Made by a program: the position numbers and the translations under genes. 64,000 nucleotides of DNA from contig CM043952.1 in assembly GCA_014529385.2 (NCBI GenBank), positions 153,886,057-153,950,056 of the forward strand, written 5' to 3'. Source of the DNA: Adiantum capillus-veneris. Its lineage: Eukaryota; Streptophyta; Polypodiopsida; Polypodiales; Pteridaceae. Of the stretch, positions 32,313-41,879 are shown piece after piece. The stretch's first letter is position 1; each line of letters begins with the position of its first letter. The notes below the pieces were generated by a model. The model worked only from the letters and a program-made list of their open reading frames with translations, did no database searches and was not told the origin of the DNA.

Positions 32313-32700
32313 GTCTCTTGTAATCCTTTGGGATTAGTAAGAATGTGTACTTTGCCATAGGGTGCAACCAATTCAGTTGCTCACATGATGAATGGGATGA
32401 ATAAAGTGTTGTGGGGTTTCATTCCTCAGGTTACCATGCCTTTCATTGATGATGTGCCAATAAAAGGGTGTGAAGAGGGTGAAAAAGATGAAGCCAAAGA
32501 TAAGAGGGGGTGCAGACAGTTTGTGTCTAACCATATTGTTGATTGTGATAGGATATTATCAAGTCTTGAAGAGGTCAACCTTACACTCTCAGGCCAAAAG
32601 TCTATGTTTGGGGTAAAAGAGGTCTTGATTGTGGGACACTTATGTGGACCATCTGGTAGAAGACCCAGCCCTGTCAAAGTGGATGCTATTCAAAAGATTA
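32305..32700 (+). pseudogene. Element B RT palm, inverted in place
   Basis: The only plus-strand coding in an otherwise minus-strand pol. It reads NPLGLVRMCTLP, a stop (TAG in place of the usual Gln), GATNSVAHMMNGMNKVLWGF, the catalytic box MPFIDDVPIKGC (FIDD at 32442-32453), SSLEEVNLTLSGQKSMFG, VGHLCGPSGRRPSP and KVDAIQKI. That is exactly the stretch missing between the minus-strand RT N-terminus (ending SRDLI at about 32700) and the C-terminal part (starting at about 32300), so a ~400-bp segment has flipped. Short inverted TTGAAT/ATTCAA sequences lie at the two junctions. Confidence 0.88.
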
Positions 32701-33100
32701 GATCCCTACTTTCCATAGATAGTTGAGACTGATCATAGCCTGAATACAAGTCCCCCATTGAATAGATGGCTCTTCCTGCAAAAGCCTCTGCAAAATCATC
32801 AACCACTGGACATGTTCCCACATTTTTTATAGTTACCTTGTTTACCGGCTGCATATCCTGTATGAACCTCAATCTACCATTCTTCTTGGGAACCGTAAAC
32901 CACCTGTCAGAGTAAGGAGCACAAGAGGGATCCAAAATGCCCATCTTAATCTTCTCATTCAGCAAATCAACCAACTTACGAAGATGAGCCTTTGGAACCG
33001 GGATGGGCCGCAAATTCCAAGGCAAGTGCAGAACATTAAATAATAACACTAGGATCAACACAACCGATCTCACTTTGTTGGAAAGCAAAAGCCTTCCCAT
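32690..33100 (-). pseudogene. Element B RT N-terminal part
   Basis: RT fingers and early palm: WFTVPKKNGRLRFIQDMQPV, VDDFAEAFAGRAIYSMGDLY (first palm Asp), SGYDQSQLSMESRDL. It breaks off where the inverted segment begins. Confidence 0.88.
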
Positions 33101-33330
33101 GCTTCTTTAACATTTCTCGAAAATATTCGATCTCTTCTCAATTTAGAAAATCTGCATCAAAACTCCTGTAGAGTTTTTTAGTAAATGAATGTCCAATTTT
33201 ACCTGGATCTTGGAGGATAGATTGCTGAGAAGCTTTCTCCTAATTGTATCACTCTCTTTTCGCAACAGAATGGCCACTGGTATGACCTTATTTGCCACTG
33301 TTTTGTATTTTGTATTCACTTGTACCTCTT

Positions 33331-33675
33331 CTAATCCAAATTTTCTTTGAATCGCAAAATAAAATCATACATGTTAAGAGAGTTTACCTTAACCATATTT
33401 ATCCCAGCTTGATCATTAGATTGGATGACTTCATCCGATTCCCCCACTGTATCCACAAACGCGTATTCTTCAAAAATACCTAAAATTGCTTCATCTGGGT
33501 CTAGTATTTCACATCCTTGAAGTATATCTTGGACATTGCAAACATGTTTCCTCTCCCATTTGCACAAATCATTGAATTTTCTGTAAGATACCGAACCCTC
33601 TGAAGCCGATCCCAAAAATCCTGAAGAAAAAGCCTCTCTGCAGACATCTGTTGTCAGCGAGAACTTCTCCTTCAA
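33331..33675 (-). pseudogene. Element B protease-RT linker
   Basis: Minus-strand reading of 114 residues (KFNDLCKWERKHVCNVQDIL; ILDPDEAILGIFEEYAF). No catalytic motif; position between protease and RT suggests linker. 33101-33330 holds no clear reading. Confidence 0.55.
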
Positions 33676-33719
33676 AGCACCATCACAGTCCCGCTTTACA
33701 ATTGCACTTGGAAAAAATC

Positions 33720-34140
33720 CTAGAAACCCATATTCTCTTTGAATTCTTTCGTCAACTTCGGTAATGGATGATCTCTTAAGGTATCTCTATTCCTAGCATG
33801 ATCCACACAAACATTTAAAAATTGAACTTCTTTCTTACCATCACGACTTCTGATTCTAGCATATTCGGATCCATCATCCAAAACCTTGGTTTCCATTCTC
33901 ACTACCGTAATGTAAGGCTGGCCTAAAATGACTGGATATATAGAGTGATCTTGTACAAAAAAAATTTGTTTATCGCTTACATCCCCTATGGTTATCTTAA
34001 CATTAGGGCATGCACCATACAAATCCCTTGATTGTGCATTGGTAAGCATGGATACGCCACCCATGTTCCACATAACAGGACACTTTCATTTCAAGAATAA
34101 GCTCTTTGACATAAGGTTCACTTCTCACCCATGATCTACT
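33720..34140 (-). pseudogene. Element B aspartic protease
   Basis: The active-site strand is split by a stop: VVLVDHG ends the upstream piece at about 34125, and the expected Ser is a TGA. The rest follows: LYGACPNVKITIGDV, FFVQDHSIYPVILGQPYITV (the conserved 'ILGQPY' strand), KVLDDGSEYARI. The Asp of the active site is kept, but the stop directly after the Gly would end translation. It sits in order between gag and RT. Confidence 0.8.
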
Positions 34141-36085
34141 AATACAACAATCAGCTCCTCTAAATCACCTACCTCCTTTACCAAAGTTTTAGTAGTAGCC
34201 TTGGCCCAATGATTCTGTGTAAAATGGCTGCAAGGTACAACTTCTCCATACTCATCCTCATGAAATTTGACATGCCTTTTCCATCTTGGAAGCTCATCGT
34301 TGTTGACTATGCTTCCCCATTCATCTTCACCTAGTTCTTCTTCATTAACACTACCAATAATAGCTTCAATTTGTTCATAAATGCTTTGCACCCCCTGTTT
34401 CCTGGTTGGGTCTTTCTCTGGCCCATACAATATTTGGCACTTCCTTTTCATGAGGTCAATAATATTGTCATCAAATTCCCGCTTTGCAATACCTAGGATC
34501 TCACCTAGGGTGAACCCCACCCTACTATTCAGAATGCTTCCTCAAGTACCTTTCTCACATCAGTAGCCTGTTCAATATTAGATCTCAGCTTATATGAAGG
34601 GCCTCTTGCTTTTCCCCGCCTTTTTCTCCTTCTTGCCCTCATCCATTGGGACGTCGGGCGGGGTACGAGGCGCTCCTAAGCTAGACTCCTTCCCCTTTGG
34701 TACCTTTGATCTCGTCGTTCTCTTTGAAGTTCCTACCAGATCCTCTTCCCTCTTTCGATTCTCTTCTACAAAAGCCTCGTTGTTTTGAGATTTATCTATG
34801 GATGCATATACTGAGAGGGAATCTACAGGGCCTTCCCACCCAGTAGTCTTTCTAATACAATTTCCCACTTGCCACAACTACTGATACCCAGCCTTTCCTT
34901 TTTTTGCTGTTGTCATAGCATATGGCCAGAAGGCCCCGTTCCTGCTGGAACCTTTAATTTGTTTTTCATGCCCTTTGTTCTCAATTTGCACACCGTAAGT
35001 CAGTGCTTCAGCTACACTCGCATGGTGTTCCTGCAACATCTCTTCCATGCTTTTCTTCATTCCACCTCTTCCATATTTGGTCTTTAGAGGCAACCCTGTT
35101 TCTCACAAATGTATCTGGCCATCCTTCCAAAAAACCACATCTTTACGCTTGGCTTCAACAAACTCCTTGCACTCATTCTTGACATGGTCAAGACTGTCAC
35201 ACCACATACGGTATTGACTCCCACTTTCTTTTTGTGGGCCGCTTTGTCTCAACCAGGAAGTTGAACCTTTCTCTTCAAGCTTCACAACGTTCAAATTAAT
35301 GTTCAATTCTAGGATCCCCTTCACAAGCTCATCCATGAACGACTCCTCTAGCTTCGGAATCTTTTTCTTTATCGGCACAAGAACCTCTTCTTCTTTTTCT
35401 CCCACATTTGCATTCATCCCAACCAACTTATCCAATATTTTTTACCCTTTCACCACCATATTGAGTGCTTCAATCGCTTCTTTCCAATCTGATTTTAGCC
35501 CCAAATCCCTTGTGGGATCCTCGAGGAGATCCACTAATCTTTTTTGCAACTTTGGATCTGCAGCCTGCACAAAAAGTTCTACTTTCTTCGAATTAAGAGC
35601 AGCCCATTTGGTTGCAGACAATTGGGCAAATCTCTTTTCAAATTCTCTTAACAATTCAGGAGTAGATAGCCCCTTATTATGCTGCTGCACCCACTTCAAA
35701 AAAATCTTCTTTGTAACGTGATCCTTATCCTCAAGAAAAGATTAATCCTTGAAAGCTTGTTTGAACTCCACCCACATAGAACCATGTGCAGTTCTCAGCT
35801 CCTCAATCCGTGCACGTAATTCAAGCACAACAACGGGTACAAAATTCTCCAGTACAGCATGCTCCTCTGCTCCTTTATCTTCCATAACCTGTTCATAAAC
35901 ATTGCAAAATTTAGAAATTTCACGACCTTCAAAGCACCCCAATTTGTCTGTCACTACTTGTCTAGCTTCACGAATCTGAGCATCCATTTCCCTTTCCAAA
36001 CTTTGAGTCATCATCTACTGATGGTGTAGATGATGTTGATGCATAAGTGCAGTCAATTGCTGCATTAACTCTACTACATACCATT
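34125..36085 (-). pseudogene. Element B gag and gag-protease region
   Basis: A string of open pieces (35742-36014, 35442-35699, 35103-35435, 34878-35093, 34590-34877, 34125-34520). Hallmarks are weak: LLREFEKRFAQLSATKWAAL and LQKRLVDLLEDPTRDLG look like a gag core, KESGSQYRMWCDSLDHVKNECKEF like a degenerate zinc knuckle (C...H...C), and a basic stretch SKRTTRSKVPKGKE follows. Frames change between pieces. Identification as Gag rests on order and these partial motifs. Confidence 0.6.
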
Positions 36086-36133
36086 ACCTTGGCCTGCCGA
36101 CATCACTACTTCCGTCTACCCCGGTCTTGTTTT

Positions 36134-36148
36134 GCGTAGGGTTCACCA
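36134..36148 (-). promoter_or_regulatory. Possible PBS of element B
   Basis: TGGTGAACCCTACGC on the minus strand, a few bases from an LTR-like end (...ACTCCAACA). The tRNA is not identified, so this is tentative. Confidence 0.4.
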
Positions 36149-36152
36149 AATT

Positions 36153-36645
36153 TGTTGGAGTGCCTGTCTCTCCAGGGTCGATCGGAAAAGCACCAAGCTT
36201 CTGGCTGTAGACAGAGAAGCAGTCGAGATGAAAAATTGACCAAAACCAGTGTGATTAAGGCCGATTTAGTGTTAACAAGATGATATAGGGATGCTTAGAG
36301 AGAATTGCATGAGAATATAACAGAGCACAACATAATTAATGGCTAAAATCCAACTTAGAATAGATATTAAGACTTAATTGAGGCCGACAATCAGAAGATG
36401 ATGTTTCCTTTAATCAGATATTTGGAACTCTTATTCCAAATCGGTTGCATACGCCAACGTCTGTATGCCTGTTGATTTGAAATCCCTTCTTCAGATATCC
36501 CAAACCCGATGGAAAAAATCAACCATCTGCCAAATAAAACTAAACCCTGATCGTACCCTTCTTCTTCTTCCCCTCTCTGCTCTCTTTTCGTTCCCTATAT
36601 AAAAAAAAATGCCCCCCATCTTTATTTAGCTTTTTCATGGCGTTG
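36153..36645 (-). repeat. LTR-like 5' flank of element B
   Basis: On the minus strand: a TATA-like TTTATATAGGGA near 36590-36602, a purine-rich start GAAAAGAGAGCAGAGAGG, and an end ...GGCACTCCAACA before the putative PBS. It does not match the LTR downstream of B at 29.07-30.21 kb. Confidence 0.45.
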
Positions 36646-38735
36646 GTGCAGCCAAAGTGTGTCGACTCTAGAAGGTGGCATGGACAAGTGTGTACAAGCA
36701 AGCACAAGCATGGCAAAGGACTGAAGCAGTTAGGAAGGTCATGGGATGGCAGGTAGTAGCGGAAGTGTATGCATGATGCGGCTTATAGGCCAGGGAATGC
36801 TCCATAATGGGCTAATTGCGGTAGTAGGTGAAGGAGATGCAAAGTGCATCCTTTGGTCCAGAAATGAAGAGCTTGAAGTGTTGAAGGAACATGTCCAGAC
36901 GGCTCATCAAACCGAGCTACGGAGCCTAAGTTATTGAAGGTTTAAGCTTTGGTGGTTTGCAAATTTTTGCCGGACAGGGCAACTTGAGACAGGTGGGCCG
37001 AGTGGAGCTTGAGGTATAGATGGGTAGAGCTCAATTCATGGAGCCTACCCATCTTTTCGGATTGCGGATTAGAGCCCTGGTTTGCAAGATATGGTCAGTT
37101 GAAGTTTTCCCGGGGGCCGGGTCTGAGCCCACTTGGCCGCACTGGAGGATGTGCTATCTGGTATCTTTTGAGCACCGACAAAGTTCTACAGCATGAAGTA
37201 CATCATACAGAGCTAGCAGGAAGTGACTGCATGCCAAACGGAGTCCGGAGCCGAAAGATATGGCAGTCGCAAGTTTGGGTGTCTTTGTCCAAAGCAGGTT
37301 GCAGATAATTTTTTCCATTTTTGAAGCCCTTGGTTCGAGGACGCCGGGGGGTCGAAGTGCGGATACAAAGAGGGTGATTGTAGCATGGAGTTTTAGAAGG
37401 GCTTTACAGCTTGGCAATAAGAGATTGGAGCACAGAATGGGAGCCAGGCAAAGGCAGGTTGCAAAGTTTTTTGGTTAAAAAAAAATATAATGGGTTTTTT
37501 GTTCTTTTGAAGTCTTAAAAGGCAGTGGGCCTCTCGGGCCGCCACATGGCAGCCTGGAAATCCCACATGCGCAGTGAGCATGGCCAGTGTTCCAGTATAT
37601 AGGCTGAGGCGTGGCCCTCCCATAAGCATCCAAGAGAGGTGGAGGGGAGCTCCATGGCTATGGCGCGCAAGGCGCAGCGTTGTAGGGGTGGTATGTTGGT
37701 GGTTTTGGCGGCAAGGCGGGGCGGCGATGGCGCCCGCTTGGTTGAGGTAGACGATGATGTGGCAATCGGTAAGCAGTGGTGCCCGTGCTCGTAAGCGGAA
37801 ATTTTTTTTGAGGGGAAGCCCCCCCCGCCCCCAATAGCGACATCGCTATTTCCTAGAAGGGGAGGGGTCCCACTGCAAGGAGGTGCCGGTAAGGGCAGTT
37901 GAAGTGTAAGGCTAAGGATGCTCAAAGGGAGAAGGAAAGTCCGGGCGGCCAAAATGGAAGGGAGAGGACCAAAGCCTAATGTGCACACCAAGTAAATATG
38001 TCCAAAAATAACATATGCCAAGTGTTGGCAATGCAATAGGAATTCTAAAAGAAGCTCTAAGTGGAGGGCACGACATGGAAGCACACCCCATTTTTCTTTT
38101 TTGGGACTCCTAGGCACACCCCTATAAAAAGAGGGTTTTGTTCATTTTTTAGGGTCTTTTGACCAATTGGCTTTTTTTTGCCTGTGTGAGTAAGTGAACG
38201 TTGGAAGCTTGTGTGCTGCTAAGCTTGCCATTGAAGCTGCATACATCGGTTGTACTACTCTCTATGCAATAATACCACTCACTTGTCCCAATCTCGTGTG
38301 CTGCTTCTCCCCTTCCCCCTCCTCTTCTCTCGCTCTTCGTGTATTGGCCATTTCTTGCAGAGGGTTTGCCTGTAGCTTGAAGGGTGCAGGCAAGAGGGCA
38401 GATTAGAAGTGTTTTGTGATTCGGAAAGGGTGAGTTGAGCAGTGTGGGTGCATTTGTGTTGTGGGTGTTTTTTGCAAGGTGTGAGGTAGTTGTTTTGTAT
38501 GCTAAAGCGGAGTTGTTAGTGCAAATAAGCCAATTTGAAGGTGTTTTTTGAGAGGTTAGGGGTGCTATGGAATCCCTGGGCTATAGAGAGGCAAGTATTT
38601 TTTGTGCTAGGTGTGTTCCCTATTCCCCCTCTCCAGCGTGTGTAATTCCCCCTTTTCCCTATTTTTTGGACCCTTTTTATATGCACCGCCCCCTTCTTTT
38701 TTTCTTTTAGATGCTATTCCTAGCTTTCCTTAAGC
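36646..38735. other. Unassigned, relatively GC-rich DNA
   Basis: About 2.1 kb with no recognisable protein. A 200-residue open frame at 37515-38117 (minus) is Pro/Ser/Leu-rich and looks accidental. A TATA-like CTATAAAAAGAGGG at about 38123 (plus) followed by T-rich and CT-rich DNA could be an LTR promoter, but I found no second copy. Confidence 0.35.
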
Positions 38736-39291
38736 TCCATGGCTCAGTACTTGAATATTGGTCTGGTCTCATACTTTTAGTGTTGTACTAGTAATACTGG
38801 TACTGGTAGTACTGATACTCGTAAAAATGCTGATAACTTGGCATCCTAGTACTGGTTTCATTGGTATCGGTAATACTGAAATTGGTTTTACTAGTCTCGG
38901 AAAAACTTCAATTGTCGATAACTTGGCATCCTGGTACTGGTTTCACTTGTACTAGTAATACTAGTACTCGTCAAAACTTCAACTGTCGATAACTTGGCAT
39001 CCTAGTACTGGTTTCACTAGTACTAGTAATATTGGTACTGGTATTATTGGTCTTGGCAAAACTTCAAATGCTGATAACTTGGCATCCTTGTATTGGTTTC
39101 ACTGGTACTGGTAATACTGGTACTTGTAGTACTGGTACTCGTCAAAACTTGAAGTACCGATAACTTGGCATCTTGGTACTGGTTTCACTAGTTGATATAA
39201 TAGCTGCTAACATTGTCCATAAGTTGGGAAAAACCTTGAATACGTAAGCAAATTTGTATCTTTCACCCCGTGCCTGCAAAGAGGCATGACA
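38736..39291 (-). repeat. A-family LTR 5' part with minisatellite
   Basis: On the minus strand it starts TGTCATGCC at 39291, then GTGAAAGATACAAATTTGC and CCAACTTATGGACAATG as in 29.9-30.2 kb, then the minisatellite (38785-39205, about five units of roughly 70-90 bp). It fades out near 38736. Confidence 0.75.
38785..39205. repeat. LTR minisatellite, about five units
   Basis: Units of about 70-85 bp each contain GATAACTTGGCATCCTGGTA, CTGGTTTCACTGGTACTGG and TAATACTGGTACTCGTCAAA, degenerate. Short internal GGTACT(A/G)GTA repeats overlay the longer unit. Confidence 0.8.
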
Positions 39292-39320
39292 TCGTGAAGG
39301 ACGTCTACAGCATAGCTTGG
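39290..39320. repeat. 31-bp inverted repeat, left arm
   Basis: Exact reverse complement of 39815-39845; contains GGACGTCTACAGCATAGC. The arms bracket a 3'-end piece of the A-family LTR. Confidence 0.9.
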
Positions 39321-39846
39321 CACTAACATATGTCAATACTCAGAGAAGCAAGTCAAGATGGGGCACGAAGACTCTTTGAGATTTTTAGTCTTAAGAAGTG
39401 AACCTACGAAACTACACGATTAACTACTTTTACAAAATCTATCACTCTCTAGTCCAGAAATCAGTCTATGTCCAAGCTCATTGTTCTAGGTAATCACGCC
39501 TTCTCAACATCCAATCACTGTTGGATAGCAACGAAACTTAAGGAGGAGTATTAAAACACCTAAAGGCTCAATCCTGCCAAGTCCTATCGTCATCTGGGAA
39601 GGTACCAAACTCCCGATCCATCCCAAAAAATGTACAAAAAACTACAATAGAACTATTAAAAAAGGTATCTCTATAGTATAGAAACACTCTTCCAAGGTCA
39701 AAACATCAAAATGTATCCATTTTAACACTCAAATCCACGCAAAGAATGGCTACACTTAGATTAAAGAGCAAGAGATAAGGAGCACATGCACTAAACGGAA
39801 TCAAATTTTGATTACCAAGCTATGCTGTAGACGTCCTTCACGATGT
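39292..39846 (-). repeat. A-family LTR 3' part between inverted arms
   Basis: Aligns with 29071-29640 and with the reverse of 61905-62470 (CCCCATC, CATATTGACAT, GGATGTTGAGAAGGCG-like landmarks). It joins the LTR 5' part at 39291/39292 in head-to-tail order on the minus strand. The 31-bp arms at both edges are not present at both edges in the other copies. Confidence 0.7.
39815..39845. repeat. 31-bp inverted repeat, right arm
   Basis: Contains GCTATGCTGTAGACGTCC; a perfect match to the left arm in reverse complement. A degraded single copy is at the LTR end near 62449-62475. Confidence 0.9.
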
Positions 39847-39948
39847 AGATGGCACTAGACGTCCTGCTGGTTGATATTTTACTCAATTTATAGTTGAAAC
39901 TGTGTCATCAAGATTATTCTTTCCATTTAATGGCATTATGGATTCTTC

Positions 39949-41150
39949 TTGTTCTTTGGATAGTGCTTTGGTTAACATTGAAAAGTTTGATGGAAACAAC
40001 TTTTCTTATTTGAAGAAGCAAGTTAAACCCATAAAGTTTCAAGGTGTCAAACCCGAGAACATGGATGCATAAAAATGGGAAGAGCTAGATGAGCTAGCTA
40101 AGTCTACCATTCAATTATCATTCTCTAAGGTTGTGTACTACAATGTGGAATATGTTGAAGGAGGTGCTTATGAATTATGGAAAAATTTTGTGCAATCTAT
40201 ATGATTAGACTAGTGTTGCATTATAGGTCTATTGTCTATAGAAGCTGGTTGATTATTGCATGAAAGAAGGGAGTTCATTGTCAGATCACTTGGACAAGTT
40301 CAATATGATTTTAGCCAGTCTATTGCACAAAAGTTTTCCCTTAATGATATCCAAAAAGATATGTTTTTATTGACCACTTTGCCAGAAAGTTGGGATACTT
40401 TTTGTACGACAACTAGTAACAGTCTTATAGTGAATGAACTCACCATGGAGAAGGTTCTTGAGAAGGTTGCTATCTCTTTGTTGATTGAAGAGATGAACAA
40501 GAAGAACAATGACAGTGGGAAAGGCTCTATTGCTCTTAACATTTATGGTAGATTGCAATCAAGAAAGGAATTTGTAGAAAGAGGAAAATCAAGAAGCAAA
40601 TCTTGTTCTTGTCATCTCATAAAGTGTTACCGTTACAATAAGCGTGGCCATATACAAAAGGATTGTTTTAGATGGGAGAGAGATCAAAGGAAAGCTAAAG
40701 GTAAGCAATTTCAATACAAAGGTGAACAAAAAGGGTTGTCTGTGAAGATTAAAGAAGCAAACACAATGGAATCACATGGAGATGTGTTGTTCTTATCATC
40801 TCTTGACTATGATGTTTTAGTTGCAAGTTTCACTACTACTAGATCATTGATTTTGGTGCATCATTTCATATTACTTCATGTAGAGAATTGTTTTCTACTT
40901 ATGATGCTTCAAGGAAAGGTGTAGTCCATCTTGAAAACAATTATGCTTGGAACATAGTGGGCACTGGTGATGTGCAATTGCACTTTGCTAATGGATGTAG
41001 CTTCACTTTGAAGAATGTGAGACACGTTTCAAAGTTGTCAAAAATTTTGATTAGCATTGGGCAACTTGACGATGAGGGTTATTGTACCTCTTTTGGAGAT
41101 GCTTCCTAGAATTTGAAGGGTTCTTTGATTGTGGAAAAAGGTTTTAAATG
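39949..41150 (+). pseudogene. Ty1/copia gag-protease remnant
   Basis: Plus-strand copia polyprotein start. Gag begins MDSSCSLDSALVNIEKFDGN at 39949. A stop follows at ENMDA and more near 40200, then the long piece 40256-40924 (FLLTTLPESWDTFCTTTSNS; a zinc-knuckle relic CYRYNKRGHIQKDC, in which the second Cys reads Tyr). The protease relic FGASFHIT near 40853 lacks the Asp. It continues in another frame as NVRHVSKLSKILISIGQLDDEG (pre-integrase lead-in) to 41109. Nothing of integrase or RT follows. Related in kind to the remnant at 1-1370 and the young copia at 10.9-15.2 kb. Confidence 0.85.
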
Positions 41151-41159
41151 TTGTAAATA

Positions 41160-41303
41160 AAGGACATTATGACAATACCATCATAGACAAACTCTTCACT
41201 AACCCTAGTCTCATTCTTTCTTATTGATAATATATAACAATAATAAGCTCACATATAGTGTGAGAAGAAGCTACACCAAAACCTCTCTCTCTTTTTGTGT
41301 GTG

Positions 41304-41365
<62 letters not shown>

Positions 41366-41451
41366 TAAGCAATATACTCTCTGTTGTGTGCCTTGAGCTT
41401 CTTCATTTTCTCCAAGATGTGTGTGCACCTTGCAACCCTAATTCTAATAAT
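41160..41451 (+). repeat. LTR-like segment before a PBS
   Basis: About 290 bp ending AATT just before TGGTATTAGAGCAGG (41453-41467), a one-base variant of the iMet PBS TGGTATCAGAGC. It contains a GT/GC tract (41304-41365). No second copy seen, so the start is a guess. Confidence 0.5.
41304..41365. repeat. (GT)n/(GC)n microsatellite
   Basis: GT run of about 50 bp ending in GCGCGCGCGC. Confidence 0.95.
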
Positions 41452-41452
41452 T

Positions 41453-41467
41453 GGTATTAGAGCAGGT
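41453..41467 (+). promoter_or_regulatory. Copia-type PBS, iMet variant
   Basis: TGGTATTAGAGCAGG; differs from the standard site by C to T. Confidence 0.6.
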
Positions 41468-41585
41468 TGTGTCCTGTCGGGCATAGGTGCCAGTGTTAGG
41501 AATAAAGATGTAACTAAGAAGAGATTAAAGTGTTTACTTTACGTGGAGAGAGATAATTTCCACACACAAGAGAGAGATAATAGAG

Positions 41586-41650
<65 letters not shown>
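41586..41650. repeat. (GA)n microsatellite
   Basis: About 65 bp of GA. Confidence 0.95.
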
Positions 41651-41653
<3 letters not shown>

Positions 41654-41879
41654 ATGATATGATTATTTCACCCAAGTGTGGGCTATGTCCATGGAAAATC
41701 AACCATTTAATGGCTTTGCACTTCAATCTTGAAGTAATTACAAAGGGAGTAGCAACCCTTAATGGACCTCTTGCCTTGCTTCACTCTCTTACCAACACTT
41801 CATATCACCAACTCACACACCCTCTATCATCAATCCAACACAATCATGTGTTTTTGGTGTAGAAGAGGCCTCCTTTGGT

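Noticed and set aside
37515-38117. 200-residue minus-strand ORF
   Set aside because: Pro/Ser/Leu-rich, no domain, in a GC-rich noncoding stretch; most likely chance.
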